Shown here: positions 26,743 to 33,998 of the stretch, one piece after another
How positions within the stretch are numbered: the first letter of the stretch is position 1
Layout of the letters: each line of letters begins with the position of its first letter
NCBI RefSeq assembly: GCF_029269835.1
Contig: NZ_JARJBB010000004.1
Span: 310,001-374,000, forward strand
Source: Streptomyces tropicalis
GTDB lineage: Bacteria > Actinomycetota > Actinomycetes > Streptomycetales > Streptomycetaceae
Length of the DNA stretch: 64,000 bases
Direction of reading: 5' to 3'
Program-made: the position numbers and the translations under genes
Notes under the pieces: generated by a model
Told to the model about the DNA's origin: nothing
The model's database searches: none
Seen by the model: only the letters and a program-made list of their open reading frames with translations

Positions 26743-27867
26743 TCATTTCCTCAACGGGTCGGGTTCGGTGGGCCGGCCGGGCCGGGCAGGGGTACCGAGC
26801 AGGCCGTACGACAGCAGGGCATAGGTGAGCCGGTCCAGGCCGATCCCCGCGCAGCAGGTGCCGTCGGCTCCGAGGCCGCGCAGCCCGAAGGAGTCCGCGA
26901 ACACCTCGCCGTGGGCGTTGACGCTGGCCACGGAGAGTTCGCCGGTGGCGAGCGGGACCCGTACCTCGAACTTGCTCCTGTTGAGCAGCTGGGCCTCGCG
27001 GGTCATGGTCGGCGCGTCACCGAAGAACGCGTCGGAGGCGCTGACGATGCGGTGCGGTACGCCGAGTTCGGCGAAGAACTCGGTGAACGTCTTCAGCATG
27101 CGCTCGAAGTCGTCCGCGACCTCCTCGGCGCCGCCCATCCGGACGAGTTCGAACATCCGGAACTCGCCCAGCCGGGTCGGGCTGTGGTTGTGCGACTCGT
27201 GCCGGAAGACCGGCCCCTCGATGGCGAACAGCCCGGTGCCGTAACGCTCCTTGAGCTCGGCCGCGTTGGCGTAGACGTGGTAGCAGGTGACCGGGGTGAG
27301 GACGGTCTCGGCCGGCCGGTAGAAGGAGTCCCGCGCCTCGGTCTGGCCGGGCCGGAGCTGGGCGACGGAGACGCCGTCCCAGTAGTGGTCGCGGATCCGG
27401 GCCACCGCGTTGACCAGGTTCGGGAACTTCTGGTAGTACCCGGCCCGGACCAGCACCTCGCGGGGGAGCTGCGCCGGTCCGGCCAGCAGCGGTGCGCCGA
27501 ACGGCTCGGCGAGCCGCTCCCGGCACAGCCGGCGCACCTGGTCCATCGCCGCGGTCCACTCGGGGCCCTGCAGATAGGCGCCCTGGGCCACGGCGATCCG
27601 GTGGTCGTGGGGTGTGGTGCAGGACAGTCCGGGGCGCCCGGGGTGCTCGGCGACGACCGTGACCGGCACCTCGCGGTGGCCGCGCAGGAAGTGGCGGACC
27701 ATCTCGCCGAGTTCCGACTCGGTCGGACCGGCCGGGACGACGACTTCGACGCCCTTGTCCAGTATCTCCACGGTGACGCTCGGGTAGTGGAACGCGAGGG
27801 CCTTGCGCAGTTCGTCGGCGGCCTCGGTGCCCACCGGGCGCTCGTGGCGGTAACGTACGCCGTTCAT
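26743..27867 (-). CDS. Amino acid:carrier-protein ligase (class II seryl-tRNA-synthetase-like)
   Basis: 374 residues. The catalytic core has class II synthetase motif 2 (GPVFRHESHNHSPTRLGEFRM, about 218-238) and motif 3 (GIGLDR, 341-346). Cys195, Glu217 and Cys338/339 fit the zinc site of known amino acid:CP ligases. There is no tRNA-binding coiled coil as in true seryl-tRNA synthetase. Such enzymes adenylate glycine, alanine or a similar amino acid and load it on the phosphopantetheine of a small carrier protein. The protein appears to have an extra N-terminal domain of roughly 100 residues. The dedicated carrier gene follows after 4 bp. Confidence 0.88.
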   Translation of the reverse strand: MNGVRYRHERPVGTEAADELRKALAFHYPSVTVEILDKGVEVVVPAGPTESELGEMVRHFLRGHREVPVTVVAEHPGRPGLSCTTPHDHRIAVAQGAYLQGPEWTAAMDQVRRLCRERLAEPFGAPLLAGPAQLPREVLVRAGYYQKFPNLVNAVARIRDHYWDGVSVAQLRPGQTEARDSFYRPAETVLTPVTCYHVYANAAELKERYGTGLFAIEGPVFRHESHNHSPTRLGEFRMFELVRMGGAEEVADDFERMLKTFTEFFAELGVPHRIVSASDAFFGDAPTMTREAQLLNRSKFEVRVPLATGELSVASVNAHGEVFADSFGLRGLGADGTCCAGIGLDRLTYALLSYGLLGTPARPGRPTEPDPLRK

Positions 27868-27878
27868 GTGCCGGCCTC

Positions 27879-28649
27879 TCAGATGCGGTGGCGCATGGGC
27901 ACCCAGTCGGCCAGCAGGATGGCCCGCTCGCCCGGCTGCTCGGCGCTGCCCTTGCGGATGGGGCCGACGTAGTGGCTGACGAGGTGGTCCGTGATGGCGT
28001 ACGCGTCCAGCGGGCGTTCCATCCGGAACTCGGCGAGGCGGTCCGCGGGCGGGACGTCCTCCGGCTGCTTGCCCCGGTAGTCGGGGGTGGCGATGAGGTT
28101 GGCGCCGCCCTCGGCGTTGTCCCGGTAGATCAGGTGGGCGAAGACGTACGGCTCGCCGTCCTGGTGCAGCTCGTTCGGGGAGGAGACGGCCTCCTGGCCC
28201 TCCTCCTCGATGTGCAGCTTGATCAGGTGGACCCCGACGTAGAGCGGCCAGACCGCGTCGTCCTCGTTCCAGTGGGTCTGGGAGAAGTCGAACTGGATGG
28301 TGTCCAGCAGGAGCTTGTTGTTGCAGACCTCGTCACTGATGGCCGGGAGATTTCGCGTGACGTTCACGTACTCCGGGTTGTTGTCACCCTGGTAGTAGCC
28401 GTTCATGCCCTCACGGGCCTGGCTTTCCGTGGCCGGCATCCAGAAGAATTCCCTGGACCATGGAAGGAAGACGCCGCGGGCGTAGCGCCGGTAGCGGCCG
28501 GAGCCGACCGCGTACGGGTCCTCCGGGAGATCGTCATAGGCGGCCCTGAGCGCCTTGTAATGGGAGTCCGTCTCGTCGATTCCGAATTCGGTGCCGAGAT
28601 TCCAGCGGTCCCATCCCTGGCGCGCCAGCGTCGAAGGTTTTACAGACAT
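27879..28649 (-). CDS. 2-oxoglutarate/Fe(II) dioxygenase, amino-acid hydroxylase type
   Basis: 256 residues, first gene of the leftward operon. It fits the 2OG-Fe_Oxy_2 family that includes isoleucine 4-hydroxylase. The iron ligands are His and Asp in SPNELHQDGEPYVFAHL (H-x-D) and a distal His in DHLVSHYVGPI. RNAEGGANL-like DNAEGGANLIATPD lies between them. The family hydroxylates free aliphatic or polar amino acids. It is followed after 11 bp by the amino acid:CP ligase, so a hydroxylated amino acid loaded on the carrier is a sensible hypothesis. ATG at 28649 lies 16 bases after a G-rich ribosome site region. Confidence 0.85.
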   Translation of the reverse strand: MSVKPSTLARQGWDRWNLGTEFGIDETDSHYKALRAAYDDLPEDPYAVGSGRYRRYARGVFLPWSREFFWMPATESQAREGMNGYYQGDNNPEYVNVTRNLPAISDEVCNNKLLLDTIQFDFSQTHWNEDDAVWPLYVGVHLIKLHIEEEGQEAVSSPNELHQDGEPYVFAHLIYRDNAEGGANLIATPDYRGKQPEDVPPADRLAEFRMERPLDAYAITDHLVSHYVGPIRKGSAEQPGERAILLADWVPMRHRI

Positions 28650-28694
28650 GGCGAAAACGCCCCCCCGTTTCGAGTATCACCAACGAGCAACGTA

Positions 28695-28723
28695 ATTTAA
28701 TCCGGGCCGATACACGGTCGCAA
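28695..28723 (-). promoter_or_regulatory. Predicted promoter of the leftward biosynthetic operon
   Basis: On the minus strand TTGCGA (28723-28718) and TTAAAT (28700-28695) are separated by 17 bp. They lie in an AT-richer stretch upstream of the oxygenase ATG at 28649, giving a leader of roughly 40 nt. This is a housekeeping-sigma-like pair found by eye. Confidence 0.55.
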
Positions 28724-28739
28724 TGTGATGTGGGTCACG
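28724..28739. promoter_or_regulatory. CRP-type palindrome at the leftward promoter
   Basis: The sequence tgtgatgtgggtcacg contains GTGA and TCAC half-sites separated by 6 bp. It fits both the E. coli CRP consensus and the GTG-N6-GNCAC pattern reported for Streptomyces Crp. It abuts the predicted -35 of the leftward operon, with its centre near -43 from the inferred start of transcription, a position typical for activation. Confidence 0.5.
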
Positions 28740-28979
28740 AAACCTTCCCGCGATGAGGCGATTTGGCTGAAAAGAGTTGTCGTACTTGTTGCGGATTCAG
28801 GAGATTTTGGCTCGCAGTGCTGAATCGACCCGCCTGAATCTGGCCTCCGGCGTGCATTTCGGTCGCCGATGAGCGTTGATATTCAGCCGTGCGTTCGAAC
28901 AGTCGAACAGGGCGAGTCGCGTACAATCACGCCCGTTTTACGCTTTCGCGAAGGGCGAAAACCTTGCGCCGGCCGTTCG

Positions 28980-29009
28980 TTGACAAGCCGCTCGAGGCGT
29001 GGTTAGTGT
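28980..29009 (+). promoter_or_regulatory. Predicted promoter of the rightward biosynthetic operon
   Basis: A consensus TTGACA (28980-28985) is followed after 18 bp by TAGTGT (29004-29009), about 40 bp before the carrier protein ATG at 29048. The rest of the 28650-29047 divergent region shows no convincing gene; a 63-codon minus-strand frame at 28735-28926 lacks a ribosome site. Confidence 0.6.
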
Positions 29010-29047
29010 CCGTGTCCGTCAAGCGTCTCTTAAAAAATGGGGGAAAG

Positions 29048-29296
29048 ATGTCTGGCAACGTCGTCGACGGTCGTATTTCCGAGGTGCTGAAGCAGATCGC
29101 GGAACTCCCGGATTCCTTTGAAATCACGGCCGATCAGGAACTCAAGTCCGACCTGAGTATCGATTCCCTCAAGCTGATCGACGTCGTCGTCCAGGTGGAG
29201 GCGGTCATGGACGTCGAACTCGGCGACGAATTCACCCGCGACCTCGTCACGGTGGGGGACCTCCAGCGGCAGGTGAGCGAGCGGGTCGGCGGCTGA
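29048..29296 (+). CDS. Second discrete acyl carrier protein
   Basis: 82 residues with a canonical phosphopantetheine site, DLSIDSLKLIDVVVQVE (DSL with Ser). The body is acidic and helical, similar to acyl carrier proteins of type II systems. ATG at 29048 was chosen over an upstream in-frame ATG (28889) because it has a G-rich ribosome site 5-10 bases before it and the added N-terminus would cross the predicted promoter. It opens the rightward operon ahead of the two ketosynthase-like genes, so it probably carries the chain during extension. Confidence 0.92.
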   Translation: MSGNVVDGRISEVLKQIAELPDSFEITADQELKSDLSIDSLKLIDVVVQVEAVMDVELGDEFTRDLVTVGDLQRQVSERVGG

Positions 29297-29341
29297 CGTC
29301 CGCGCCCCCTCGCCCACTCGAAATCATCGCCATGGAGCGTT

Positions 29342-30205
29342 GTGTTGTTTGAGTTCTCCCTGGGCCCGGTCACCCTGTGCGCACCCGGCCCGACGAACCG
29401 CATGGACGACCCCGAGGTCCTGCCGCCCGACTGGCACGAGGTGATCGGTACCGCGGGCGACCAGTTCCGTGACGCGTTCACCCGGACCTGCCTGTATCTC
29501 GTCCTCGGCGCGGCGGACGCCTCCGGCGCGCGCGCGGACGGCGGCACCCGCACCGACGACACCGTGGTGATCGGCACGGAGTACGGCAACACCGCCGCAC
29601 TCGCCCGGCTCCAGCGCCAGGCCGCGGAGAAGGGGAAGCTGCTGTCCGCCCAGTACTTCCCCAATGCCACGTCCAGTTCGGCGTCGGCGTTCGTCAACCT
29701 CCGCGTCGGCGCGACCGGGCGCAACATGACGATCAACGCCGGTGTGCTCACTCCGGTCGTCGCCCTGTGGCAGGCGCTGTCCGCCCTGGACCGCGGCCGC
29801 TCCGACGTCGGCCGGCTCCTCGTCGGCGACGTCTACGCACCGGAAGCCGTCGCGGACGCCCGGCTGGACACGTCCGACGCGCCCTGCCGGGACGGCGTCG
29901 CCCACGCGTTCCTGCACACGGGTGCCGAACTCACCGCGGAGTTCGACTTCGGCGCCGCCGACGCACCGCAGCCCGGCCTGACGCGCACCGTACGCAAGAC
30001 CGCCGGCCGGAGCGCCGACGGGGCGGCGCCCGTCGCCTTCGCGGAGCGCAACGGCGCCTTCGCCACCCGCGCCTTCCTGGACCTCGTCCACACCCTGGAA
30101 CCCACGGAGCGGGCCGTCCTCGAATGCCGTGCCCCGGACGGCCGCCACGCCGGCGTGACGGTGACCCGGCAGCACGCGAACAGCACCGACAGGAGGTCCT
30201 TGTGA
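29342..30205 (+). CDS. Ketosynthase-like partner lacking the catalytic Cys (CLF-like)
   Basis: 287 residues resembling the N-terminal half of a beta-ketoacyl synthase: TDDTVVIGTEYGNTAALARL, then NATSSSASAFVNLRVGATG where an active ketosynthase would have T-x-C-S/A-S-G. The nucleophilic Cys is replaced by Ser in the segment at residues 109-115, and the C-terminal His-containing motifs are absent or degenerate. Its stop overlaps the start of a full ketosynthase gene (GTGA). By analogy to KS-beta/chain length factor subunits, it probably forms a heterodimer with the downstream enzyme. GTG at 29342 is used; TTG at 29345 is the next codon. Confidence 0.75.
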   Translation: MLFEFSLGPVTLCAPGPTNRMDDPEVLPPDWHEVIGTAGDQFRDAFTRTCLYLVLGAADASGARADGGTRTDDTVVIGTEYGNTAALARLQRQAAEKGKLLSAQYFPNATSSSASAFVNLRVGATGRNMTINAGVLTPVVALWQALSALDRGRSDVGRLLVGDVYAPEAVADARLDTSDAPCRDGVAHAFLHTGAELTAEFDFGAADAPQPGLTRTVRKTAGRSADGAAPVAFAERNGAFATRAFLDLVHTLEPTERAVLECRAPDGRHAGVTVTRQHANSTDRRSL

Positions 30206-31395
30206 ACCAGGGAGCAGCAAGGGTCTTCATCACCGGGCTCGGCATCATCTCGCCGGCCGGGGCGGGCGCGGACCCCTTCTGGGACGATCTGTGCGCGGGC
30301 CGGAGCCGGTTCGTGGAACTGTCCCCGCTCTACGTCGGCATGAAGCCCGGCATCCTCGGCGGCCGGGTGCCGCAGGAGGCCCGCGACATCGCCCTCGCGC
30401 AGGTGGACGCGGTCACCCGGGAACGCCCGCGCGACGCGTCCCTCTTCGCGGAGTACGCCGCGCTGGAGGCTCTGCGCGACGCCGGGCTGGCCCCCGGGGG
30501 GCAGGCGCTGCGCGACGCCGTCGTCTGTGTCGGCAGCAGCGACGGCCAGGCCGAGGCGCTGGAGGACGTGGTCGCCGGGCGCCGGGACATCTCCGTGACC
30601 GGAGGCTTCTCCAGCTACTCGATCGCCCAGGGCGTGGCCCGCACCGTCGGCGCCGCGGGCCCGGCCTACCTGCTGCAGAGCACGTGCGCCTCCGCCAACG
30701 TGGCCCTGTCCTGCGCACTGGAGATGCTGCGCGCGGGCGTCGCCGACACAGCGGTCGTCGGGGGCTGCGACCCCTACTCGGAGAAGAACATCATCGGGTT
30801 CAACACCCTGCAGGCCATCGGCCCGGTGCCCTGCAAGCCCTTCACCAGGAGCCGGCGCTACGTCACGCCGTCGGAGGGCGCGGGCATGTTCGTCCTCCAG
30901 ACCGAGCGCGCCCTGCGCCCGGGCGCCACCCCGTACGCCGAGGTGCTGGCCACCGCCGTCAGCAACGACGCGAGCCACCCCACGGCGCCCGACCGCGACG
31001 GCGTCGCCGCCTGCCACCGCCGGTCGCTGGAGGAGGCCGGCCTGAAGGCCGACGACATCGACGTGATCTTCGCCCACGGCACCGGCAGCCGGGCCAACGA
31101 CACCATCGAGGGCGGCCTCTTCGCGGAGGAGTACCCGCGGGCGGCGGTCACCGCGATCAAGAGCACCATCGGGCATCTGATGGGCGCGGCCGGAGCGGCC
31201 GGCGCCGTGGCGGCCTGTCTGGCGCTGCGGCACCGCCTGGTGCCGCCGACCGCGGTCGACCCCGACGACGTGGAACTGGACCTCAATCTGGTCACCGGCG
31301 CCCCGCTGGCCGTGCCGGACCTGCGGCACGTCCAGAACAACGCCTTCGGCTTCGGCGGCAACAACGCGATCAGCATCTTCCGGAGCGTGTCATGA
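30202..31395 (+). CDS. Beta-ketoacyl synthase (catalytic KS)
   Basis: 397 residues with the complete Cys-His-His set: Cys162 in LLQSTCASANVAL, His292 in FAHGTGSRANDTIE and His325 in IKSTIGHLMGAAGA. It should perform decarboxylative condensation of a carrier-bound acyl or aminoacyl group with a malonyl unit. It is translationally coupled to the Cys-less partner upstream and overlaps the crotonase gene by 4 bp. No malonyl transferase is encoded nearby, so the housekeeping FabD probably supplies malonyl-carrier. Confidence 0.93.
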   Translation: MNQGAARVFITGLGIISPAGAGADPFWDDLCAGRSRFVELSPLYVGMKPGILGGRVPQEARDIALAQVDAVTRERPRDASLFAEYAALEALRDAGLAPGGQALRDAVVCVGSSDGQAEALEDVVAGRRDISVTGGFSSYSIAQGVARTVGAAGPAYLLQSTCASANVALSCALEMLRAGVADTAVVGGCDPYSEKNIIGFNTLQAIGPVPCKPFTRSRRYVTPSEGAGMFVLQTERALRPGATPYAEVLATAVSNDASHPTAPDRDGVAACHRRSLEEAGLKADDIDVIFAHGTGSRANDTIEGGLFAEEYPRAAVTAIKSTIGHLMGAAGAAGAVAACLALRHRLVPPTAVDPDDVELDLNLVTGAPLAVPDLRHVQNNAFGFGGNNAISIFRSVS

Positions 31396-32198
31396 CGCTC
31401 CCCTCGTCCCTCACGGGCGAGAGCGCGGTCCTGCGGCTGGCCTTCGACGGCCCGCTCGCCGTCCTCACGCTGCACAGCCCGCCGATGAACCTGTTCGACG
31501 AGGCGATGTGGGACGCGTGGGCGGACGCGGTGACCTGGCTGGCCTCGCATCCTCCGCGTGCCCTCCTCGTGCGCTCGGAGGGCCGCGTCGTCAGCGCCGG
31601 CGTCGACGTACGGGTCTTCGCCGGGCTCGACCCGAAGGACGCCGAGGCCTTCTGGCGGAGCCGGCTGGCCATCACCCGGACGTTGGAGGCACTGCCCTGC
31701 CCCACCGTGTTCGCCGCGCACTCGCTGACCCTCACGGCCGCCTTCGAACTGGCCCTGGCCTGCGACCTCGTGGTCGCCACGCCGCAGGCCCGGTTCGGCC
31801 TGGTCGAGCGGAAGGTCGCGTTCACCCCGGCGATGGGCGGCACCCAGCGCCTGGCCGAACGCGTCGGTCCGGCCCGGGCCCGTGAACTCGTCATGACGGG
31901 CGACCTGTACCGCGGGTCCGTGCTGGCCGACTGGGGCCTGGTCAACGCCCTCTTCCCCCCGGACTCCTTCGACACCGACGCGCACGCCTACGCGATGCGT
32001 CTCGCCACCGGGCCCACCCGGGCCCACGAGGCCACCAAGAACGTCGTCCGCCGCTACCTCGACGGCGGCGTCTCCGCAGCCGACGCCGCCCTTCCCGCCC
32101 TCGCCGCGGCGGTGGCGGCCACCGCCGACCACGGCCGCGCGGTCACGGCCTTCCTGGCGGACGGCCCGGAGCACACGACGGAGTACCAAGGGCGCTGA
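31392..32198 (+). CDS. Enoyl-CoA hydratase/isomerase (crotonase) family protein
   Basis: 268 residues of crotonase fold: LAVLTLHSPPMNLFDEAMWD at the start, the first oxyanion-hole region VVSAGVDVRVFAGLD, the second in SLTLTAAFELALACDLVVAT, and AMGGTQRLAERVGPARAREL. The usual glutamates of enoyl-CoA hydratase are partly replaced (the G-G-G-x-E region reads TAAFEL). It may therefore dehydrate, isomerise or decarboxylate the carrier-bound chain rather than hydrate. It overlaps the KS stop by 4 bp and is the last gene of the rightward operon, before a hairpin terminator. Confidence 0.88.
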   Translation: MTLPSSLTGESAVLRLAFDGPLAVLTLHSPPMNLFDEAMWDAWADAVTWLASHPPRALLVRSEGRVVSAGVDVRVFAGLDPKDAEAFWRSRLAITRTLEALPCPTVFAAHSLTLTAAFELALACDLVVATPQARFGLVERKVAFTPAMGGTQRLAERVGPARARELVMTGDLYRGSVLADWGLVNALFPPDSFDTDAHAYAMRLATGPTRAHEATKNVVRRYLDGGVSAADAALPALAAAVAATADHGRAVTAFLADGPEHTTEYQGR

Positions 32199-32200
32199 AC

Positions 32201-32222
32201 CCGGCCGCGCGTGCGCGGCCGG
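32201..32222 (+). terminator. Hairpin after the rightward biosynthetic operon
   Basis: A perfect 10-bp inverted repeat (32201-32210 and 32213-32222) with a 2-base loop begins three bases after the crotonase stop codon. It marks the right end of the biosynthetic cluster. Confidence 0.7.
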
Positions 32223-32394
32223 CAGCACGTCGCCCCTACCCACGAGGCCGAGCGCCAACGGCACACGCCGCTCACCCCTGCCCTCGAACCCGTGCGGCCG
32301 TTCCGTCGTCGACATCCGGGCCCGGCCTCGGGCGCGATGCCGCAGCGCCTCGCCCCGGGGCCGTCCGCCGCGTCCCCGTCACGCCTCGCGTGTT

Positions 32395-32408
32395 CGAATT
32401 TATGTTCG
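32395..32408. promoter_or_regulatory. LexA-type SOS box
   Basis: CGAAT-TTAT-GTTCG differs by one base from the actinobacterial LexA operator CGAAC-N4-GTTCG. It lies 29 bp upstream of the Y-family polymerase-like ATG in an AT-richer pocket, so LexA would repress that gene until DNA damage. Confidence 0.7.
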
Positions 32409-32436
32409 ATAGAGTGGGCGGGGAGAGGTGAGGCAC

Positions 32437-33444
32437 ATGACGGTGGACGTGAGGGAGCCCGGGGCGGCGACGGTGATGCATGTGCGGTGCCCCGAGCGGC
32501 TGCCCGAGGAGGTCTACCGGCAGGTCCTGGAGCAGCTGGACCTGCTGTCACCGGTGGTGCAGGCCCTGCCGCCGGCGGCGGCGCTGGTGGAGCTGAAGGG
32601 CTCCCTGCGCTACCACGGTGTGGACGCGCGCCGCCTCGGCGAGGTGCTGCGGGTGCGGACGATCTCCCGGCTGGGCGTCGACGTCCGGGTCGGGATCGGC
32701 CCCTCGGTGACGGTGGCCGCCACCGCCTCCGCGCAGGTCGGCAGGCCGGGCGGCGTCCTCGCCGTCGGTCCCGCGGAGGCGGCGCGGTGGCTGGGACCGC
32801 TGCCCGTCGACGCCCTGCACGGCATCGGGCCCCGCCAGGCGGAGGTGCTGCGGGACTACGGCATCCACACCGTGGGCCTGCTCGCCGCGGCGCCGCCCGC
32901 CACGGTCCAGCGTCTGCTCGGCGGCCGGGCCGGGCGGCTGGCCGCCGACCGGGCGCGCGGGATCGACCCGCGCGCGGTCGTCCCCCGCGCGCTGCCCGTC
33001 TCGGCCGTCGTGCGCTGCGCCTTCCCCCGGCACGCCCTGGAGGGCGCCGAGGTGCGGGCGGCCCTGCTCGGCCTGGTCGTCCGGCTGGGGCAGGTGCTGC
33101 GCCGGCGCCACCAGGCGGCCCGCGCCCTGACCCTGGAACTGCGATTCGCGGGCGGCACCTCGTGGGACACCACTCGCCGCCTCCCGGAACCCTCCGCGCA
33201 CGACGAGGACCTGCGTGCCCTCGCCTACCGGCTGATGGACGCCGCCGGACTGCAGCGCGGCCGCCTCGTCGGGATCGCCCTGCGGGGCGAGGACCTCGTC
33301 GACGCGGCCCGGGTGGCCGAGCAGATCAGCCTCGACCGGGCACGCGAGGCCCGGCTGGTCGCGGAGGAGGCCATGGACCGCATCCGGGCCCGGTTCGGCC
33401 CGGCCGCGGTGGGCCCCGCCGCCACCTTCCGCCACGCGGGCTGA
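32437..33444 (+). CDS. Y-family DNA polymerase-like protein without the catalytic acidic residues
   Basis: 335 residues from the ATG at 32437 (GGGGAGAGG 8 bases upstream). The middle and C-terminal parts match DinB/ImuB-type proteins: RVGIGPSVTVAATASAQ, the helix-hairpin-helix VDALHGIGPRQAEVLRDYGI, and a little-finger-like domain with ALTLELRFAGG. The palm motifs are altered. There is no N-terminal D-x-D-x-F-F, and the usual S-x-D-E-A-F segment reads AAALVELKGSLRYHG, so metal-binding acids are missing. This resembles ImuB, a non-catalytic mutasome scaffold. A SOS box precedes it, but imuA and dnaE2 are not adjacent. Confidence 0.82.
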   Translation: MTVDVREPGAATVMHVRCPERLPEEVYRQVLEQLDLLSPVVQALPPAAALVELKGSLRYHGVDARRLGEVLRVRTISRLGVDVRVGIGPSVTVAATASAQVGRPGGVLAVGPAEAARWLGPLPVDALHGIGPRQAEVLRDYGIHTVGLLAAAPPATVQRLLGGRAGRLAADRARGIDPRAVVPRALPVSAVVRCAFPRHALEGAEVRAALLGLVVRLGQVLRRRHQAARALTLELRFAGGTSWDTTRRLPEPSAHDEDLRALAYRLMDAAGLQRGRLVGIALRGEDLVDAARVAEQISLDRAREARLVAEEAMDRIRARFGPAAVGPAATFRHAG

Positions 33445-33710
33445 CCCGCGTCCGACCGGTTCCACCGGCACCTCCCCGGCGCACGCGCCCCGCCCCCGCC
33501 CGCGCATGCGCGGCCCCGGAGCGGCTCGTACGGTGAGATCCGCGGGCCGCGGACCGACCCCGGCCGCGTGCGCCGGACGGGCGACCGCGGACGGCCCGCA
33601 CGCAGGACCGGCGACGTGCACGCACGCCGGACGGCACTCGCGCGGGCCGCAGCGGGGAGGCCGCGGCGCACGCCGGACGGTGGCCGTCGGCCGGGGACGG
33701 GAGTCGACGC

Positions 33711-33990
33711 ATGACGAACCGCTTCAGCAGGAACGACCAGTTCACCTACGAGATCCTGAGGGCCCTCGGCTCGGCGTGGCGGCGGGGCGCGCCCTGTTCG
33801 AACAGCGGGTCTTCGACCGGCTGGACGAGCGCCTCGGCGAGCGGCCGGACGGCCGACCGACGCCCCGGGCGCACGCGCGGCCCGCAGGCCGCCGCCGTGC
33901 CGCGTGGGCCCGCGCACGGCCCGGCGTTCCCCCGTCGCGCCGGTCCGGCGGCCCCCGTTCACGCAGGCCCGCGCACGGTCCGCCGCCCGG
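33711..33990 (+). pseudogene. Frameshifted remnant of a small protein gene
   Basis: An ATG at 33711 opens MTNRFSRNDQFTYEILRALG, which looks like the N-terminus of a real protein. After ALGSA the sequence becomes protein-like in a different frame (RALFEQRVFDRLDERLGERP). One indel near 33775-33790 therefore separates the two pieces. Beyond about 33870 the sequence is low-complexity. The first 20 residues recall the start of an alpha/beta-hydrolase subgroup, but this is a weak impression. The surrounding 33445-33998 gap holds nothing else that I can recognise. Confidence 0.4.
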
Positions 33991-33998
33991 TCACACGG

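Noticed and set aside
28735-28926. 63-codon minus-strand frame in the divergent region of the biosynthetic cluster
   Set aside because: No ribosome site, and it occupies the AT-rich regulatory region. Its codon usage lacks the G/C third-position bias of the neighbours.
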